Shown here piece after piece: positions 52,212 to 63,109 of a DNA stretch of 64,000 nt. The stretch's first letter is position 1, and every line of letters starts with the position of its first letter. The notes under the pieces are model-generated. The model saw only the letters and a list, made by a program, of their open reading frames with translations, was not told the origin of the DNA and ran no database searches. The translations under genes were made by a program, and so were the position numbers. This stretch comes from an uncultured Bacteroidales bacterium (GTDB lineage Bacteria > Bacteroidota > Bacteroidia > Bacteroidales > UBA932): the NCBI GenBank assembly GCA_944323505.1, contig CALUST010000008.1, forward strand, positions 25,333 to 89,332, given 5' to 3'.

Positions 52212-54701
52212 TTATCTCAGGACAGCGCCGTATTCATTGGTGAATGTGGAAAGCAGTTTGGACATGAGTCTTTCCACATCTGCATCAGTCAATGTCTTCT
52301 CCGGATCCTGGAGCACGAAACTCATGGCGTACTGCTTCTTGCCTTCAGGTATCTTGTCCCCGCGATAGACATCGAAGAGGGATACACTCTTGAGCAGTTT
52401 CTTTCCGACACGGAGCGCGCTCTTCCTGAGATCGGCATAAGTGACATTCTCGTCAATAAGCAATGCGAGATCCCTCCTTACTTCGGGGAACTTAGGGAGT
52501 TCCCTGTATCTGATCCTGTCCCTCTTGACAAGAGTGAAGAATGCAGGCCAGTTGATCTCCGCAGCAAACACCGGCTGACGGATACCGAACTGCCTGAGCC
52601 TTGCAGGAGATACAGTTCCCATGACGGCCAATGACTCGCCGGTCCCCGGCAGCATGTACTTAAGCCCCTCGGAGAAGATGTCGGCAGGAGCAGGTTCGCA
52701 GTCCATAGAATACAGATCCGCACCGAAGCGTCTGAAAAGGAGCTCCAGATACCCCTTCATCTGGAAATAACTGCCTTTGCGCTGCTCTGAGCACCATGAT
52801 TTCTCTCCGGGACCGGTGATGAACATGGCATACATCGGCTTCTCATCGTATGAGCCGACCGTGCTTCCGTCCGTCCCTGGCTTCAACGAATAGACCGAGC
52901 CATACTCGAAAGTCCTCATCGTGGTGACCTGCCTGTTGATGTTGTATGCTATCACCTCCAGACCGTTAAGTATCAGAGTCTGTCTCATGACATTGAGGTC
53001 TGAACTCAACGGATTGAGTATATGCACGCATTTCTCTGCAGGGAAAGTCTTGAGATGCGAATAATATTCCGCCTTTGTCAATGAATTGTTCATTGTCTCC
53101 ACAAAGCCGTTCGCAGCGAGAAAATCCGATATGACATTCCTCACCTGCTCCGGCTCCGGCTGTTCCTCCGCATTGACAGAACCGTGCACTGATGACGGGA
53201 GTTCGATATTATTGTAGCCGTAGATTCTCAATATCTCCTCAACGACATCGCACTCGCGATATACGTCGACCATATAGGACGGGACAGCGACTTCCGCCCC
53301 GGACGGTGTGCCGTCAGGTGCAGTCCGCTTCTCTATGAACTCATACGAAAGCCCTGTCAGTATATTCTCTATGGTGTCGTGACCTATCTTCTTGCCGATG
53401 AATCTCTCTATCCTGTCATAGTCAAGGCTGACGCGCTTTTTCACGAATTTCTCAGGACAGGACACCTGTACCTTGCCTGTCACATGCCCGCCGGTGAGTT
53501 CACATATCAGAAGTGCAGCCCTACGCCCCGCATATTCCGTGACCAGAGGGTCGGCCCCTCTCTCGTATCTGAATGAGGCATCCGTCTTCAGTCCATGCCT
53601 CTTGGAACTCTTCCTTATGGACACCGGATTGAACCACGCGCTCTCAAGGAAGACATCCGCAGTCCCTTCAGTGACACCGGACTCCTCCCCGCCGAACACG
53701 CCTGCGAGACACATCGCCTTCTCGGTATTGGCTATCATCAGGTCTTCCGATGACATCGTCCTCTCCACACCGTCAAGGGTCACGAACTTCTCCCCCTCCA
53801 CGGCACGTCTCACAATGACCTTGTTCCCCGTTATCCGGCCTGCATCAAAGGCATGCAGAGGCTGACCTATCTCCATCAGGACAAAGTTGGTGACATCAAC
53901 GACATTGTTTATAGGCCTCAAGCCTACTGAAAGCAATTTCTTCTGCAGCCATTCAGGCGATGGAGCCACTTTCACCCCGGTAATGGTAATCCCTGTATAT
54001 TCCGGTGCCCCGTCAGAAGCAATGACCTCTACAGGAATCGCCCCGTCAATCCTCCCTGATGATGAACACAGCCCCTCTTTCCCTTCCTCAAAAGCAGACA
54101 CATCAGGAATGTTCAACCTGCACGGGATATTGTTGTGCCTCATCCAGGCATAAAGGTCCCTTGCCACCCCGATATGCGATGCCGCATCAACCCTGTTGGC
54201 TGTCAGGCCTATCTCAATCACCTGATCCGTCTCCAGGTGCAGATAGTCCTTTGCAGGAGTCCCCGGCACGGCCGACGGTTCAAGTACCATGATACCGTCA
54301 TGTGAGGCACCTATCCCGAGTTCATCCTCGGCACATATCATTCCGAAAGATTCCACTCCGCGGATCTTTGATTTCTTGATCTTGAAATCTTCTCCGAGCC
54401 TTGTCCCGACAGTTGCGAGCAGGACTTTCTGCCCGGCCGCGACATTAGGGGCCCCGCATACCACCTGCAGAAGATCTCCCTCCCCGGTATTAAGCATTGT
54501 CACATGAAGATGATCCGAATCCGGGTGAGCCGTACATTCCACCACCTCCGCCACGATGACTCCGGCAAGCCCTCCCGGGACTGCCTCTACAGTCTCCATT
54601 GAATCGACTTCAAGCCCTATGGAAGTCAGAGCCTCTGCTATCTGTTCCGCAGAAAGATCGCATTCGATATAATCTTTCAGCCAATTGTATGAAATCTTCA
54701 T
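52212..54701 (-). CDS. pheT: phenylalanyl-tRNA synthetase beta subunit
   Basis: The beta subunit of the alpha2-beta2 PheRS. The N-terminal EMAP-II/OB domain (about residues 40-150, HPDSDHLHVTMLN), the B3/B4 editing region (ESAWFNPVSIRKSSKRHGLKTDA-type), the B5 domain and the C-terminal anticodon-binding FDX-ACB domain (FPEVRRDLALLID) are all present. The length, 829 aa, is normal. The alpha subunit gene is not in this window. It lies 39 bases after ftsY. Confidence 0.97.
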   Translation of the reverse strand: MKISYNWLKDYIECDLSAEQIAEALTSIGLEVDSMETVEAVPGGLAGVIVAEVVECTAHPDSDHLHVTMLNTGEGDLLQVVCGAPNVAAGQKVLLATVGTRLGEDFKIKKSKIRGVESFGMICAEDELGIGASHDGIMVLEPSAVPGTPAKDYLHLETDQVIEIGLTANRVDAASHIGVARDLYAWMRHNNIPCRLNIPDVSAFEEGKEGLCSSSGRIDGAIPVEVIASDGAPEYTGITITGVKVAPSPEWLQKKLLSVGLRPINNVVDVTNFVLMEIGQPLHAFDAGRITGNKVIVRRAVEGEKFVTLDGVERTMSSEDLMIANTEKAMCLAGVFGGEESGVTEGTADVFLESAWFNPVSIRKSSKRHGLKTDASFRYERGADPLVTEYAGRRAALLICELTGGHVTGKVQVSCPEKFVKKRVSLDYDRIERFIGKKIGHDTIENILTGLSYEFIEKRTAPDGTPSGAEVAVPSYMVDVYRECDVVEEILRIYGYNNIELPSSVHGSVNAEEQPEPEQVRNVISDFLAANGFVETMNNSLTKAEYYSHLKTFPAEKCVHILNPLSSDLNVMRQTLILNGLEVIAYNINRQVTTMRTFEYGSVYSLKPGTDGSTVGSYDEKPMYAMFITGPGEKSWCSEQRKGSYFQMKGYLELLFRRFGADLYSMDCEPAPADIFSEGLKYMLPGTGESLAVMGTVSPARLRQFGIRQPVFAAEINWPAFFTLVKRDRIRYRELPKFPEVRRDLALLIDENVTYADLRKSALRVGKKLLKSVSLFDVYRGDKIPEGKKQYAMSFVLQDPEKTLTDADVERLMSKLLSTFTNEYGAVLR

Positions 54702-54740
54702 ATCTGATATTAATTTTTTCTGTTCCTTTCAGTATATGCC

Positions 54741-55676
54741 CTAACGGATATCATCCGTAGAGAAGAGAGAACTTACAAATTCTTTCTTGTCGAACACCTT
54801 GAGATCGTCTATCCCCTCGCCGATTCCGATGAATTTGACCGGCACCTTGAACTGGTCAACAATGCCTATCACCACACCGCCCTTTGCCGTGCCGTCAAGT
54901 TTCGTGACGGCAAGGGAAGTGACATCGGTGGCTTTGGAGAACTCCTTTGCCTGATGGAAAGCATTCTGCCCTGTGGAGCCGTCCAGAACGAGCAGGACCT
55001 CATGAGGGGCGTCAGGGATGACCTTCCTCATGACATTCCTGATCTTCGTGAGCTCATTCATCAGGTCTATCCTGTTATGCAGCCTCCCTGCAGTATCTAT
55101 AAGCACCAGGTCGGCATCCTTGGCGACGGCTGACTTGACAGTATCGTATGCCACCGAGGCCGGATCCGCCCCCATCTCCTGTTTCACAATATCCGCCCCT
55201 GCACGTTCAGCCCAGATGGTCAGCTGCTCCACGGCAGCGGCACGGAATGTATCTGCAGCCCCGAGGACGACCTTCTTGCCGGCAGCCCTGTATTTGCTTG
55301 CAAGCTTCCCTATCGTGGTCGTCTTTCCTACACCGTTGACACCCACTACCATCACCACATAAGGCTTCTTCGAGAAATCAAAAGGCTCTGCAGCCACGGC
55401 ATCCTGCCCTTCCGATACATTCAGCAGCGCGGCTATCTCATCCCTCAACATGCCCACAAGTTCATCCAGCGAGACATATTTGTCGCGACTGACCCGTTCC
55501 TCGAGATTGTCGATGATCTTCAATGTCGTATCAACACCCATATCGGTTGCGACGAGAGCCTCCTCAATCGCATCAAGGATGCCGTCATCGACCTTTGACT
55601 TGCCGACCACCGCCCTTGAAATACGCTCGAAGAAACTGCGTTTCGTCTTCTGGACGCCTTTATCAAAAATCCCCAT
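54741..55676 (-). CDS. ftsY: signal recognition particle receptor FtsY
   Basis: The SRP receptor that brings ribosomes making membrane proteins to the membrane. The NG domain is intact: the P-loop GVNGVGKTTTIGKLA, the DTFRAAAVEQL motif, DTAGRLHNR and TKLDGTAKGG. The N-terminal acidic domain is very short (about 15 residues), as in Bacteroidota. A -7 box (TACTTTTG, minus strand 55709-55702) lies about 26 bases before the ATG. The gene heads a leftward run through pheT. Confidence 0.97.
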   Translation of the reverse strand: MGIFDKGVQKTKRSFFERISRAVVGKSKVDDGILDAIEEALVATDMGVDTTLKIIDNLEERVSRDKYVSLDELVGMLRDEIAALLNVSEGQDAVAAEPFDFSKKPYVVMVVGVNGVGKTTTIGKLASKYRAAGKKVVLGAADTFRAAAVEQLTIWAERAGADIVKQEMGADPASVAYDTVKSAVAKDADLVLIDTAGRLHNRIDLMNELTKIRNVMRKVIPDAPHEVLLVLDGSTGQNAFHQAKEFSKATDVTSLAVTKLDGTAKGGVVIGIVDQFKVPVKFIGIGEGIDDLKVFDKKEFVSSLFSTDDIR

Positions 55677-55701
55677 CAGTCAGTTGTTTTAATACATCTT
55701 A

Positions 55702-55709
55702 CAAAAGTA
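55702..55709 (-). promoter_or_regulatory. -7 promoter element of ftsY
   Basis: The minus strand reads TACTTTTG (TAnnTTTG), about 26 bases before the ftsY ATG. The terminator of the rpmB operon lies just upstream. Confidence 0.55.
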
Positions 55710-55747
55710 CATAAAAACAGCGGAATATGCGAATAATTCTTGGACAG

Positions 55748-55781
55748 AAAAAGGGAGGATGACCGTGTCAGGTCTCCTCCC
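55748..55781 (-). terminator. Rho-independent terminator of rpmB-rpmG-DUF4295
   Basis: GGGAGGA (55753-55759) pairs with TCCTCCC (55775-55781). Read leftward the stem is followed by CTTTTTC. Confidence 0.85.
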
Positions 55782-55820
55782 TTGTCCTATTCAGGCTTTC
55801 TCCTGCGAAAGAGTTGCGAA

Positions 55821-55979
55821 TTAATTCTTTGCGAAGAAATCCTTTACTTTGTCAGCCTCGACAAGTTCCTCCTTGAAGACATAAGCCCCGGTCTTGGAAG
55901 ACTTGTCCATACGGATGCACTTCACCATGCTCTTAGCACCTGATTTCGCGCTGAAGGTTGCGACTGCTTTCTTTGCCAT
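55821..55979 (-). CDS. DUF4295 small basic protein
   Basis: A 52-aa protein beginning AKKAVATFSAKSG and ending DKVKDFFAKN. It is the DUF4295 family, found only in Bacteroidota, and it lies directly after rpmG, as usual. The small size, high Lys content and place among ribosomal protein genes suggest a ribosome-associated role. No function is known to me. The stop is TAA at 55823-55821. Confidence 0.9.
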   Translation of the reverse strand: MAKKAVATFSAKSGAKSMVKCIRMDKSSKTGAYVFKEELVEADKVKDFFAKN

Positions 55980-55993
55980 AAATCAATTCCTCC

Positions 55994-56182
55994 TTATTTG
56001 ATCTCGCGATGAAGTGTGACCTTCTTAAGGAACGGATTGTATTTCTTACGTTCCAGACGCTGAGTAGTATTTTTCTTGTTCTTTGTAGTGATGTATCTTG
56101 AAATTCCAGGTACACCGCTTTCTCTCTGTTCAGTGCATTCCAATATGACCTGAACCCTGTTGCCTTTTGCTTTCTTTGCCAT
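55994..56182 (-). CDS. rpmG: 50S ribosomal protein L33
   Basis: A 62-aa large-subunit protein beginning [18 protein letters not shown], with the family ending [16 protein letters not shown]. The four-cysteine zinc site is absent: only one Cys is seen, so this is the zinc-free form. It lies between rpmB and the DUF4295 gene. Confidence 0.96.
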   Translation of the reverse strand: MAKKAKGNRVQVILECTEQRESGVPGISRYITTKNKKNTTQRLERKKYNPFLKKVTLHREIK

Positions 56183-56193
56183 AACTCACTGAA

Positions 56194-56436
56194 TTAAACA
56201 AGATTGATGTAACCTTTCTCCTGGGCTTTCTTTACGACTGCATCAAGTCCGTTCTTCTCGATAGTCCTGATACCTTTGCAAGAAACCTTCAATGTAATGA
56301 ATCTCTGCTCTGCCTCCGACCAGAACTTCTTAGTCTTGAGATTCAGGGCAAAAATACGCTTGGTGCGTCTTTTGGAATGGGAAACATTGTTTCCTACCAT
56401 TCTTTTTCTTCCTGTTACTTGACAAACCTTTGCCAT
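56194..56436 (-). CDS. rpmB: 50S ribosomal protein L28
   Basis: An 80-aa large-subunit protein beginning AKVCQVTGRKRMVGNNVSHS, the typical L28 opening with a Thr-Gly-Lys/Arg motif. It starts the rpmB-rpmG-DUF4295 operon, whose -7 box lies about 45 bases upstream. Confidence 0.97.
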   Translation of the reverse strand: MAKVCQVTGRKRMVGNNVSHSKRRTKRIFALNLKTKKFWSEAEQRFITLKVSCKGIRTIEKNGLDAVVKKAQEKGYINLV

Positions 56437-56480
56437 TGTATCTACTTTTTAATTATTATCACTTGTAAATCCGTGTCTTC

Positions 56481-56488
56481 CAAAGATA
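56481..56488 (-). promoter_or_regulatory. -7 promoter element of rpmB
   Basis: The minus strand reads TATCTTTG (TAnnTTTG), 44 bases before the rpmB ATG. It gives a leader of about 40 bases, long for this window, which could hold control by a ribosomal protein. Confidence 0.6.
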
Positions 56489-56553
56489 TTCAGGCTCACG
56501 CCCATTACGGAGGGCTGCAAATATCGTATAAAATTTTCTAAATAACAAGAATT

Positions 56554-57906
56554 CTATACAAATTTGAACAACCTGCCCCATCTGATGTTCTTCGGAAAAC
56601 TCTTGTTCCTGTCTGATGAGAACCATATCAACGCGGGCTTTCCCACAATATGGTCTTCAGGTACAAAGCCCCAATATCTCGAATCGAGAGAATTGTGCCT
56701 GTTGTCTCCCATCATGAAATAATAATCCTGTCTGAAGGTATAACTGTCGGCCTTATCTCCATTGATATAGATTGTCCCGTCCTCTGCCGTCCTGAGTTCG
56801 TTCCCCTCATAGACCGTTATCAGTCTTGAATAAAGCGGAAGATTCTCAATATCCAGCGGCACGGTAGCCCCTTTCGCCGGTATCCATATCGGCCCGTAGT
56901 TGTCACGGGTCCACCTGAACTGCTCCGCAAACGGGAAAAGTGTCAGATAGGAATCCGGATAGTCAGGCGGATACACATCTATATTCTCCTCTACCGAAAC
57001 CACATTAGGGTAGTCTCTGATCTCTTCAAGCATCGAAGAGGTAAGAGGTATCGCAGGGTAACCCGGGAGATTGCCGTCATACCAGAGTTCCGAGGTGTTC
57101 AGCCCCAGACGCTCAAGGTTCTTCGGATTGATCCTCTGTCCGTCAGTCACGACAGTATATGTATTCTGGACACCGGGATATATCTCCTGCATCTCCGAAT
57201 TGACATATACGACACCGTCCCTGATTTCAAGAGTATCGCCTGCAACGGCCACACATCTTTTGACATAATGGTCTTTCTTGTCCATCGGACGGACAATCAC
57301 AGGCCCGAGGTTCGCAATCGCATAATCCCGGCCTACTGTCCTGGCCATCATGTAATAATCATCGGCAGGAGCCTTGGCAAGCACCGTATCCCCGTCCGGG
57401 AATCCGAACACCACGTAATCGCCTCTCCTGACATGACCGAAACCTTTCAGCCTCCTGTATTCACTCTGGATAAGGGTCGAGTATGACTCTTTCCCGTTCG
57501 GGAGCACATTGTGGGTAAAAGGCACTGTCAGCGGAGTCTGCGGCACACGCGGGCCATAGGCGAGCTTGCTGACAAAAAGATGATCCCCGGTAAGGAGGGA
57601 ACTCTCCATGGAGGATGAAGGAATCTTGAATGCCTGGAAAAAGAAGATATTGATGAACGTGACTACCACCACTGCAAAGATGATGGCATCAAGCCAGTCA
57701 AGTATCCAGTTGCGTTTCTCCCCTTCCTTGTAGTATTTCTTCCAGAAAAGCCATTTCACCTTCCTGGTGATATGATGGTCGAAAATGACGACAAGTCCGA
57801 AGAGCCACCACCAGTTCCCAAGCCATATCACCCACAGGAGATAGAGCAAGGCCCAGAATGAGAACCTCACCCACCTGTTATGATATAATTCCTTCAGGCC
57901 TGGCAT
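56554..57906 (-). CDS. lepB: signal peptidase I
   Basis: It removes signal peptides from exported proteins. The protein has N-terminal membrane helices (about residues 12-35 and 70-90). The catalytic serine is Ser99 in PSSSMESSLLTGD and the lysine is Lys216 in VKRCVAVAGD. The last conserved box is MMGDNRHNSLDSRYWG. At 450 aa it has the long insertion between boxes that is common in Bacteroidota LepB. It follows rplT by 7 bases, so it may be expressed with the thrS-infC translation operon. Confidence 0.95.
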   Translation of the reverse strand: MPGLKELYHNRWVRFSFWALLYLLWVIWLGNWWWLFGLVVIFDHHITRKVKWLFWKKYYKEGEKRNWILDWLDAIIFAVVVVTFINIFFFQAFKIPSSSMESSLLTGDHLFVSKLAYGPRVPQTPLTVPFTHNVLPNGKESYSTLIQSEYRRLKGFGHVRRGDYVVFGFPDGDTVLAKAPADDYYMMARTVGRDYAIANLGPVIVRPMDKKDHYVKRCVAVAGDTLEIRDGVVYVNSEMQEIYPGVQNTYTVVTDGQRINPKNLERLGLNTSELWYDGNLPGYPAIPLTSSMLEEIRDYPNVVSVEENIDVYPPDYPDSYLTLFPFAEQFRWTRDNYGPIWIPAKGATVPLDIENLPLYSRLITVYEGNELRTAEDGTIYINGDKADSYTFRQDYYFMMGDNRHNSLDSRYWGFVPEDHIVGKPALIWFSSDRNKSFPKNIRWGRLFKFV

Positions 57907-57913
57907 CTGTAAC

Positions 57914-58258
57914 CTATTTTACAGAATTGATTATGGCTTCAAAAGCCTGAGGATTGTTCATGGCAAGGTCTGCAAGCACCTTACGGTTCAGACCGATGTT
58001 CTGTTTTGACAGTCTGCCCATAAACTGAGAATATGTCATACCGTACTGACGTGCGGCTGCATTGATTCTCTGAATCCAGAGAGCGCGGAAACTGCGTTTC
58101 TTTGCTTTGCGGTCACGGTAGGCGTATGTGAGACCTTTCTCATAAGTGTTCTTTGCTACCGTCCAAACATTCTTTCTTGCAAGAAAATTACCACGGGTTC
58201 TTTTAAGAATCTTCTTGCGGCGTGCCCTTGAGGCAACAGCATTTACCGATCTTGGCAT
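57914..58258 (-). CDS. rplT: 50S ribosomal protein L20
   Basis: A 114-aa large-subunit assembly protein ([20 protein letters not shown]), with the conserved [23 protein letters not shown] end. It follows rpmI by 80 bases. In other bacteria L20 represses its operon by binding a leader or intergenic RNA, and this unusually long gap could hold such a site. No specific structure was recognised. Confidence 0.97.
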   Translation of the reverse strand: MPRSVNAVASRARRKKILKRTRGNFLARKNVWTVAKNTYEKGLTYAYRDRKAKKRSFRALWIQRINAAARQYGMTYSQFMGRLSKQNIGLNRKVLADLAMNNPQAFEAIINSVK

Positions 58259-58338
58259 AAATTCAACTGTTTTATGGATACAGTGTCCCTTTCAATAAGG
58301 AGCTTTCCGACTGTATTCCAAGTTCTACATAAAATGAC

Positions 58339-58533
58339 TCAGATTACCAACAAAGCTTTGACCCTCTTCTCATCAGCAGGAGCGATGAGTCCGAAATGAG
58401 TCAAATTCCTTTTCTGCTTTTTGGTCTTTTTGGTGAGAATGTGGCTTTTGTAAGCATGCTTTCTCTTGATTTTTCCCGTTCCGGTAAGCGCAAAACGCTT
58501 TTTTGAACCGGAGTTGGTCTTCATTTTTGGCAT
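58339..58533 (-). CDS. rpmI: 50S ribosomal protein L35
   Basis: A 64-aa large-subunit protein beginning [23 protein letters not shown]. It lies in the universal infC-rpmI-rplT order. Confidence 0.97.
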   Translation of the reverse strand: MPKMKTNSGSKKRFALTGTGKIKRKHAYKSHILTKKTKKQKRNLTHFGLIAPADEKRVKALLVI

Positions 58534-58572
58534 AATTGAATTATTTGACTGTTAATAATGTATGATAAAATG

Positions 58573-59193
58573 TCATTTCTTCTTCAACGGGGCAATCATC
58601 ATTATCATACGCTTGCCCTCAAGCTTTGGCATCTGCTCGGCTCTCCCGTACTCCTCCAGCTCAACCGCAAAGCGCAGCAGAAGCTTTTCTCCCTGATCGG
58701 AATAAAGGATGGAGCGCCCTTTGAAAAATACCGAGGCCTTCACCTTGGACCCTTCCTGAAGGAACTCCATGGCATGCTTCAGTTTGAACTGGAAATCATG
58801 CTCGTCCGTATTCGGGCCGAAGCGTATTTCCTTGATGACTATCTTGGCCGAATTGGACTTCATCTCCTTCGCCTTCTTCTTCTGCTGATAGAGATATTTC
58901 TGATAGTCAATAATCTTGCACACCGGAGGGTCTGCCTTTGCACTTATCTCTACCAGATCAAGTCCGAGCTCTTCGGCCATCTTCATGGCCTGCGCAATAG
59001 GATAGATTCCCTGCTCCTCTATATTGTCGCCGACAAGACGAACTCTTGGAGCTGTAATCTCTTCATTGATTCTCAATCCGTTCTCGTCCTTGGCCGGCTT
59101 TCTCGGGCCATTTCTGTCAGGACGGCCTGCTCCCGGTCCGGATGGCTTTGGGCCACTGAAGCGAGGTGCAGATGGTCTGAATGGTGCTGCGAT
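58573..59193 (-). CDS. infC: translation initiation factor IF-3, AUC start
   Basis: IF-3 binds the 30S subunit and rejects wrong initiator codons and tRNAs. The 206-aa protein has a Pro/Gly-rich basic N-terminal extension ([18 protein letters not shown]), then the N domain ([15 protein letters not shown]), linker helix and C domain ([21 protein letters not shown]). No ATG, GTG or TTG lies between an in-frame TAG just upstream (59208-59206) and a TTG at 59076 (NGL-RINEE). The strong Shine-Dalgarno AGGAGGA ends 7 bases before ATC at 59193, so that codon is the likely start. E. coli infC starts at AUU for the same autoregulatory reason. The gene follows thrS by 52 bases. Confidence 0.92.
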   Translation of the reverse strand: MAAPFRPSAPRFSGPKPSGPGAGRPDRNGPRKPAKDENGLRINEEITAPRVRLVGDNIEEQGIYPIAQAMKMAEELGLDLVEISAKADPPVCKIIDYQKYLYQQKKKAKEMKSNSAKIVIKEIRFGPNTDEHDFQFKLKHAMEFLQEGSKVKASVFFKGRSILYSDQGEKLLLRFAVELEEYGRAEQMPKLEGKRMIMMIAPLKKK

Positions 59194-59207
59194 AAATGTG
59201 TCCTCCT
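59191..59207 (-). promoter_or_regulatory. strong Shine-Dalgarno with AUC start codon of infC
   Basis: On the minus strand AGGAGGA (59207-59201), a 7-base spacer, and ATC (59193-59191) form an initiation site. Most genes here lack a Shine-Dalgarno, so this strong one decides the start. An in-frame TAG overlaps the Shine-Dalgarno. Confidence 0.8.
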
Positions 59208-59245
59208 AAAATTTTAGTTAATACTATCTCATATGCAGTGAAGGT

Positions 59246-61204
<1,959 letters not shown>

Positions 61205-61241
61205 AGCTGTATATTTTTATTCACGCTTTTTTAAGAGACTG

Positions 61242-61249
61242 CAAATGTA
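61242..61249 (-). promoter_or_regulatory. -7 promoter element of thrS operon
   Basis: The minus strand reads TACATTTG (TAnnTTTG), 37 bases before the thrS ATG. It predicts a leader of about 30 bases, too short for a large riboswitch. Confidence 0.55.
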
Positions 61250-61333
61250 TAAATTTTTCGCTATTTAACATGCAGGATTCGGCAAAAGTCGCCAAATCCT
61301 GCCGGGCGCGGTAAATTGTTTGTCATTTCTTCC

Positions 61334-61341
61334 TATCTTTG
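61334..61341 (+). promoter_or_regulatory. -7 promoter element of the DUF4199 gene
   Basis: TATCTTTG matches TAnnTTTG and lies 26 bases before the ATG at 61368. It rules out the longer frame that begins at 61320. Confidence 0.6.
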
Positions 61342-61367
61342 TCTTCCAAATGCGTTTTACTGTCAAT

Positions 61368-61976
61368 ATGGAAAGAAAACTGAACAGAAGACTTGTCTGG
61401 AACTACGCCGGTCAGAGCGGAGCCGTACTTGGCCTCGCAACGGCTGTGATAATGTTCGCCAACCAATATTCGGCGCAATTCATGTCATCCCACAATCTGC
61501 CGGCAGCAGGGCTTGCTGTCAGTGCCCTTCTCTGGATAATCAAATTCGGAGGCTGCATCTGGCTCATGCGATTTTTCATGCTCCGCCTGTGCAGGCAACA
61601 CCCTGAGGCGACCAACTCCGACACCATGGTATTCGGCACAATCACAGCCCTCCTCTCAGCCCTCATATTCGCCACCTTCAGCCTGGCCAACATCCTGTTC
61701 ATCTCCCCGGACCTGATGGAACAGGAATTTGACATGGTCCTGCAGTCTTATTCCAAATTCCTGGACTACAATACTCTTTCTCAAGTGGAAGACATGAAGA
61801 GGATTTACCCGCAGACAGCATTCATCAGCACCCTCGGGTACTGTTATCTCTACGGCACCGCCCTCTCAGCCATCCTTTCACGCCATATCCCGAAAATTGA
61901 CCCGTTCGCCGATTTCAAGAAATCCGGACAGGATGACACCGGCAGTAAAGGCGACAAAAACCAGCTGCAAGATTGA
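61368..61976 (+). CDS. DUF4199 family membrane protein
   Basis: A 202-aa inner-membrane protein with about four helices (residues 15-35, 45-65, 85-115 and 150-170), matching the Bacteroidota DUF4199 family. The function is unknown. It usually lies beside a glycosyltransferase-2 gene, as here, where the next gene starts very close to or overlapping its end. The ATG at 61368 is preferred from the -7 box; an in-frame ATG at 61350 is an alternative. Confidence 0.85.
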   Translation: MERKLNRRLVWNYAGQSGAVLGLATAVIMFANQYSAQFMSSHNLPAAGLAVSALLWIIKFGGCIWLMRFFMLRLCRQHPEATNSDTMVFGTITALLSALIFATFSLANILFISPDLMEQEFDMVLQSYSKFLDYNTLSQVEDMKRIYPQTAFISTLGYCYLYGTALSAILSRHIPKIDPFADFKKSGQDDTGSKGDKNQLQD

Positions 61977-62035
61977 CGATAAAGGCCCACAGCAAAGACA
62001 ACAAAAACATACAGCGACCACAAATGTACAGAAAT

Positions 62036-63109
62036 ATGAATCCTGCCGACCAGTCAATAACCGGAAGATCCAGCAAAGACATCTCCGTCGTCATTTCGCT
62101 TCTCAACGAAAAGGAATCCCTGCCGGAGCTCGTCAGCTGGATTAGGAAAGTCATGAAAGACAATGGATTCAGCTATGAAATAATAATGGTCGACGACGGC
62201 AGCAGCGACGGTTCCTGGGAAATCATCAAAGAACTTGCATCTGCCGGACACGGCCTGACATCCGCCGGACACGAGAAAGTCCAGACGGAGAGAGACAAAG
62301 TTCAGGGAGAGAATGACAAGGCCCAGGCGGGAAGAGATATCAGAGGCATCTCATTCAGACGCAACTATGGCAAATCCGCCGCTCTATACTGGGGCTTCAA
62401 GGCTGCTGAGGGGAATGTAGTCATCACCATGGACGCCGACCTTCAGGATTCTCCGGATGAAATCCCTGCCATGTACAAGATGGTCACGGAAGAAGGATAC
62501 GACATCGTATCCGGATGGAAACAGCACAGAAAAGACAACAAGCTCACAAAGAATATTCCTTCAAAAATATACAATGCTGCCGCACGATGGATTACAGGCA
62601 TCCGCCTGCATGACATGAACTGCGGTCTGAAGGCTTACCGCAACGAAGTCGTGAAAAACATCGAGGTGTACGGCGAAATGCACCGCTTCATCCCATATCT
62701 GGCAAAGAACGCCGGATTCACAAGAATCGGAGAGAAGCCTGTCCATCATCAGAAGCGCAAATACGGCAAAAGCAAGTTCGGCATAAGCCGCTTCGTAAAC
62801 GGCTTCCTGGATCTCATGTCAATCTGGTTCCTCTGCACATTCGGGAAAAATCCGATGCACTTCTTCGGCATGACCGGCATCCTCATGTTTCTCGCCGGAG
62901 GCATCATTGCAGTCTGGCTTATCATAAGCAAGGTAATCCATCAGCTGAACGGGCTTGATTTCCGCCCTGTCACAGACCAGCCACTCTTCTACCTCGCCCT
63001 CGTCGCCGTCCTCATGGGCGTCATGCTCTTCCTGGCCGGCTTCATCTGCGAACTCATTTCCCGCAACAGCCCAAGCCGCAACAATTACAATATCAAGGCC
63101 CGATTCTGA
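62036..63109 (+). CDS. GT2 family glycosyltransferase (DPM/GtrB-like) with inserted heptad repeats
   Basis: An inverting family 2 glycosyltransferase of the polyprenyl-phosphate sugar transferase type. It has DISVVISLLNEKESL, the acidic motif MVDDGSSDGS, MDADLQDSPDEIP, the QHRKD-like WKQHRKDNK, and two C-terminal membrane helices (about 275-305 and 318-345). Between the first two halves of the catalytic domain is an insert of about 30 residues made of 7-residue units (SAGHGLT, then EKVQTER, DKVQGEN, DKAQAGR). Starts at 62036, 62024 or a TTG at 61973 are all possible; the TTG overlaps the DUF4199 stop. The sugar donor is unknown. Confidence 0.85.
   Translation: MNPADQSITGRSSKDISVVISLLNEKESLPELVSWIRKVMKDNGFSYEIIMVDDGSSDGSWEIIKELASAGHGLTSAGHEKVQTERDKVQGENDKAQAGRDIRGISFRRNYGKSAALYWGFKAAEGNVVITMDADLQDSPDEIPAMYKMVTEEGYDIVSGWKQHRKDNKLTKNIPSKIYNAAARWITGIRLHDMNCGLKAYRNEVVKNIEVYGEMHRFIPYLAKNAGFTRIGEKPVHHQKRKYGKSKFGISRFVNGFLDLMSIWFLCTFGKNPMHFFGMTGILMFLAGGIIAVWLIISKVIHQLNGLDFRPVTDQPLFYLALVAVLMGVMLFLAGFICELISRNSPSRNNYNIKARF
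62240..62335 (+). repeat. 21-base tandem repeat inside the glycosyltransferase gene
   Basis: Three 21-base units (62273-62293, 62294-62314, 62315-62335) encode EKVQTER, DKVQGEN and DKAQAGR. Two SAGH-encoding blocks (62240-62251, 62261-62272), also 21 bases apart, precede them. The repeat stays in frame and lies in a loop of the catalytic domain. Confidence 0.75.
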
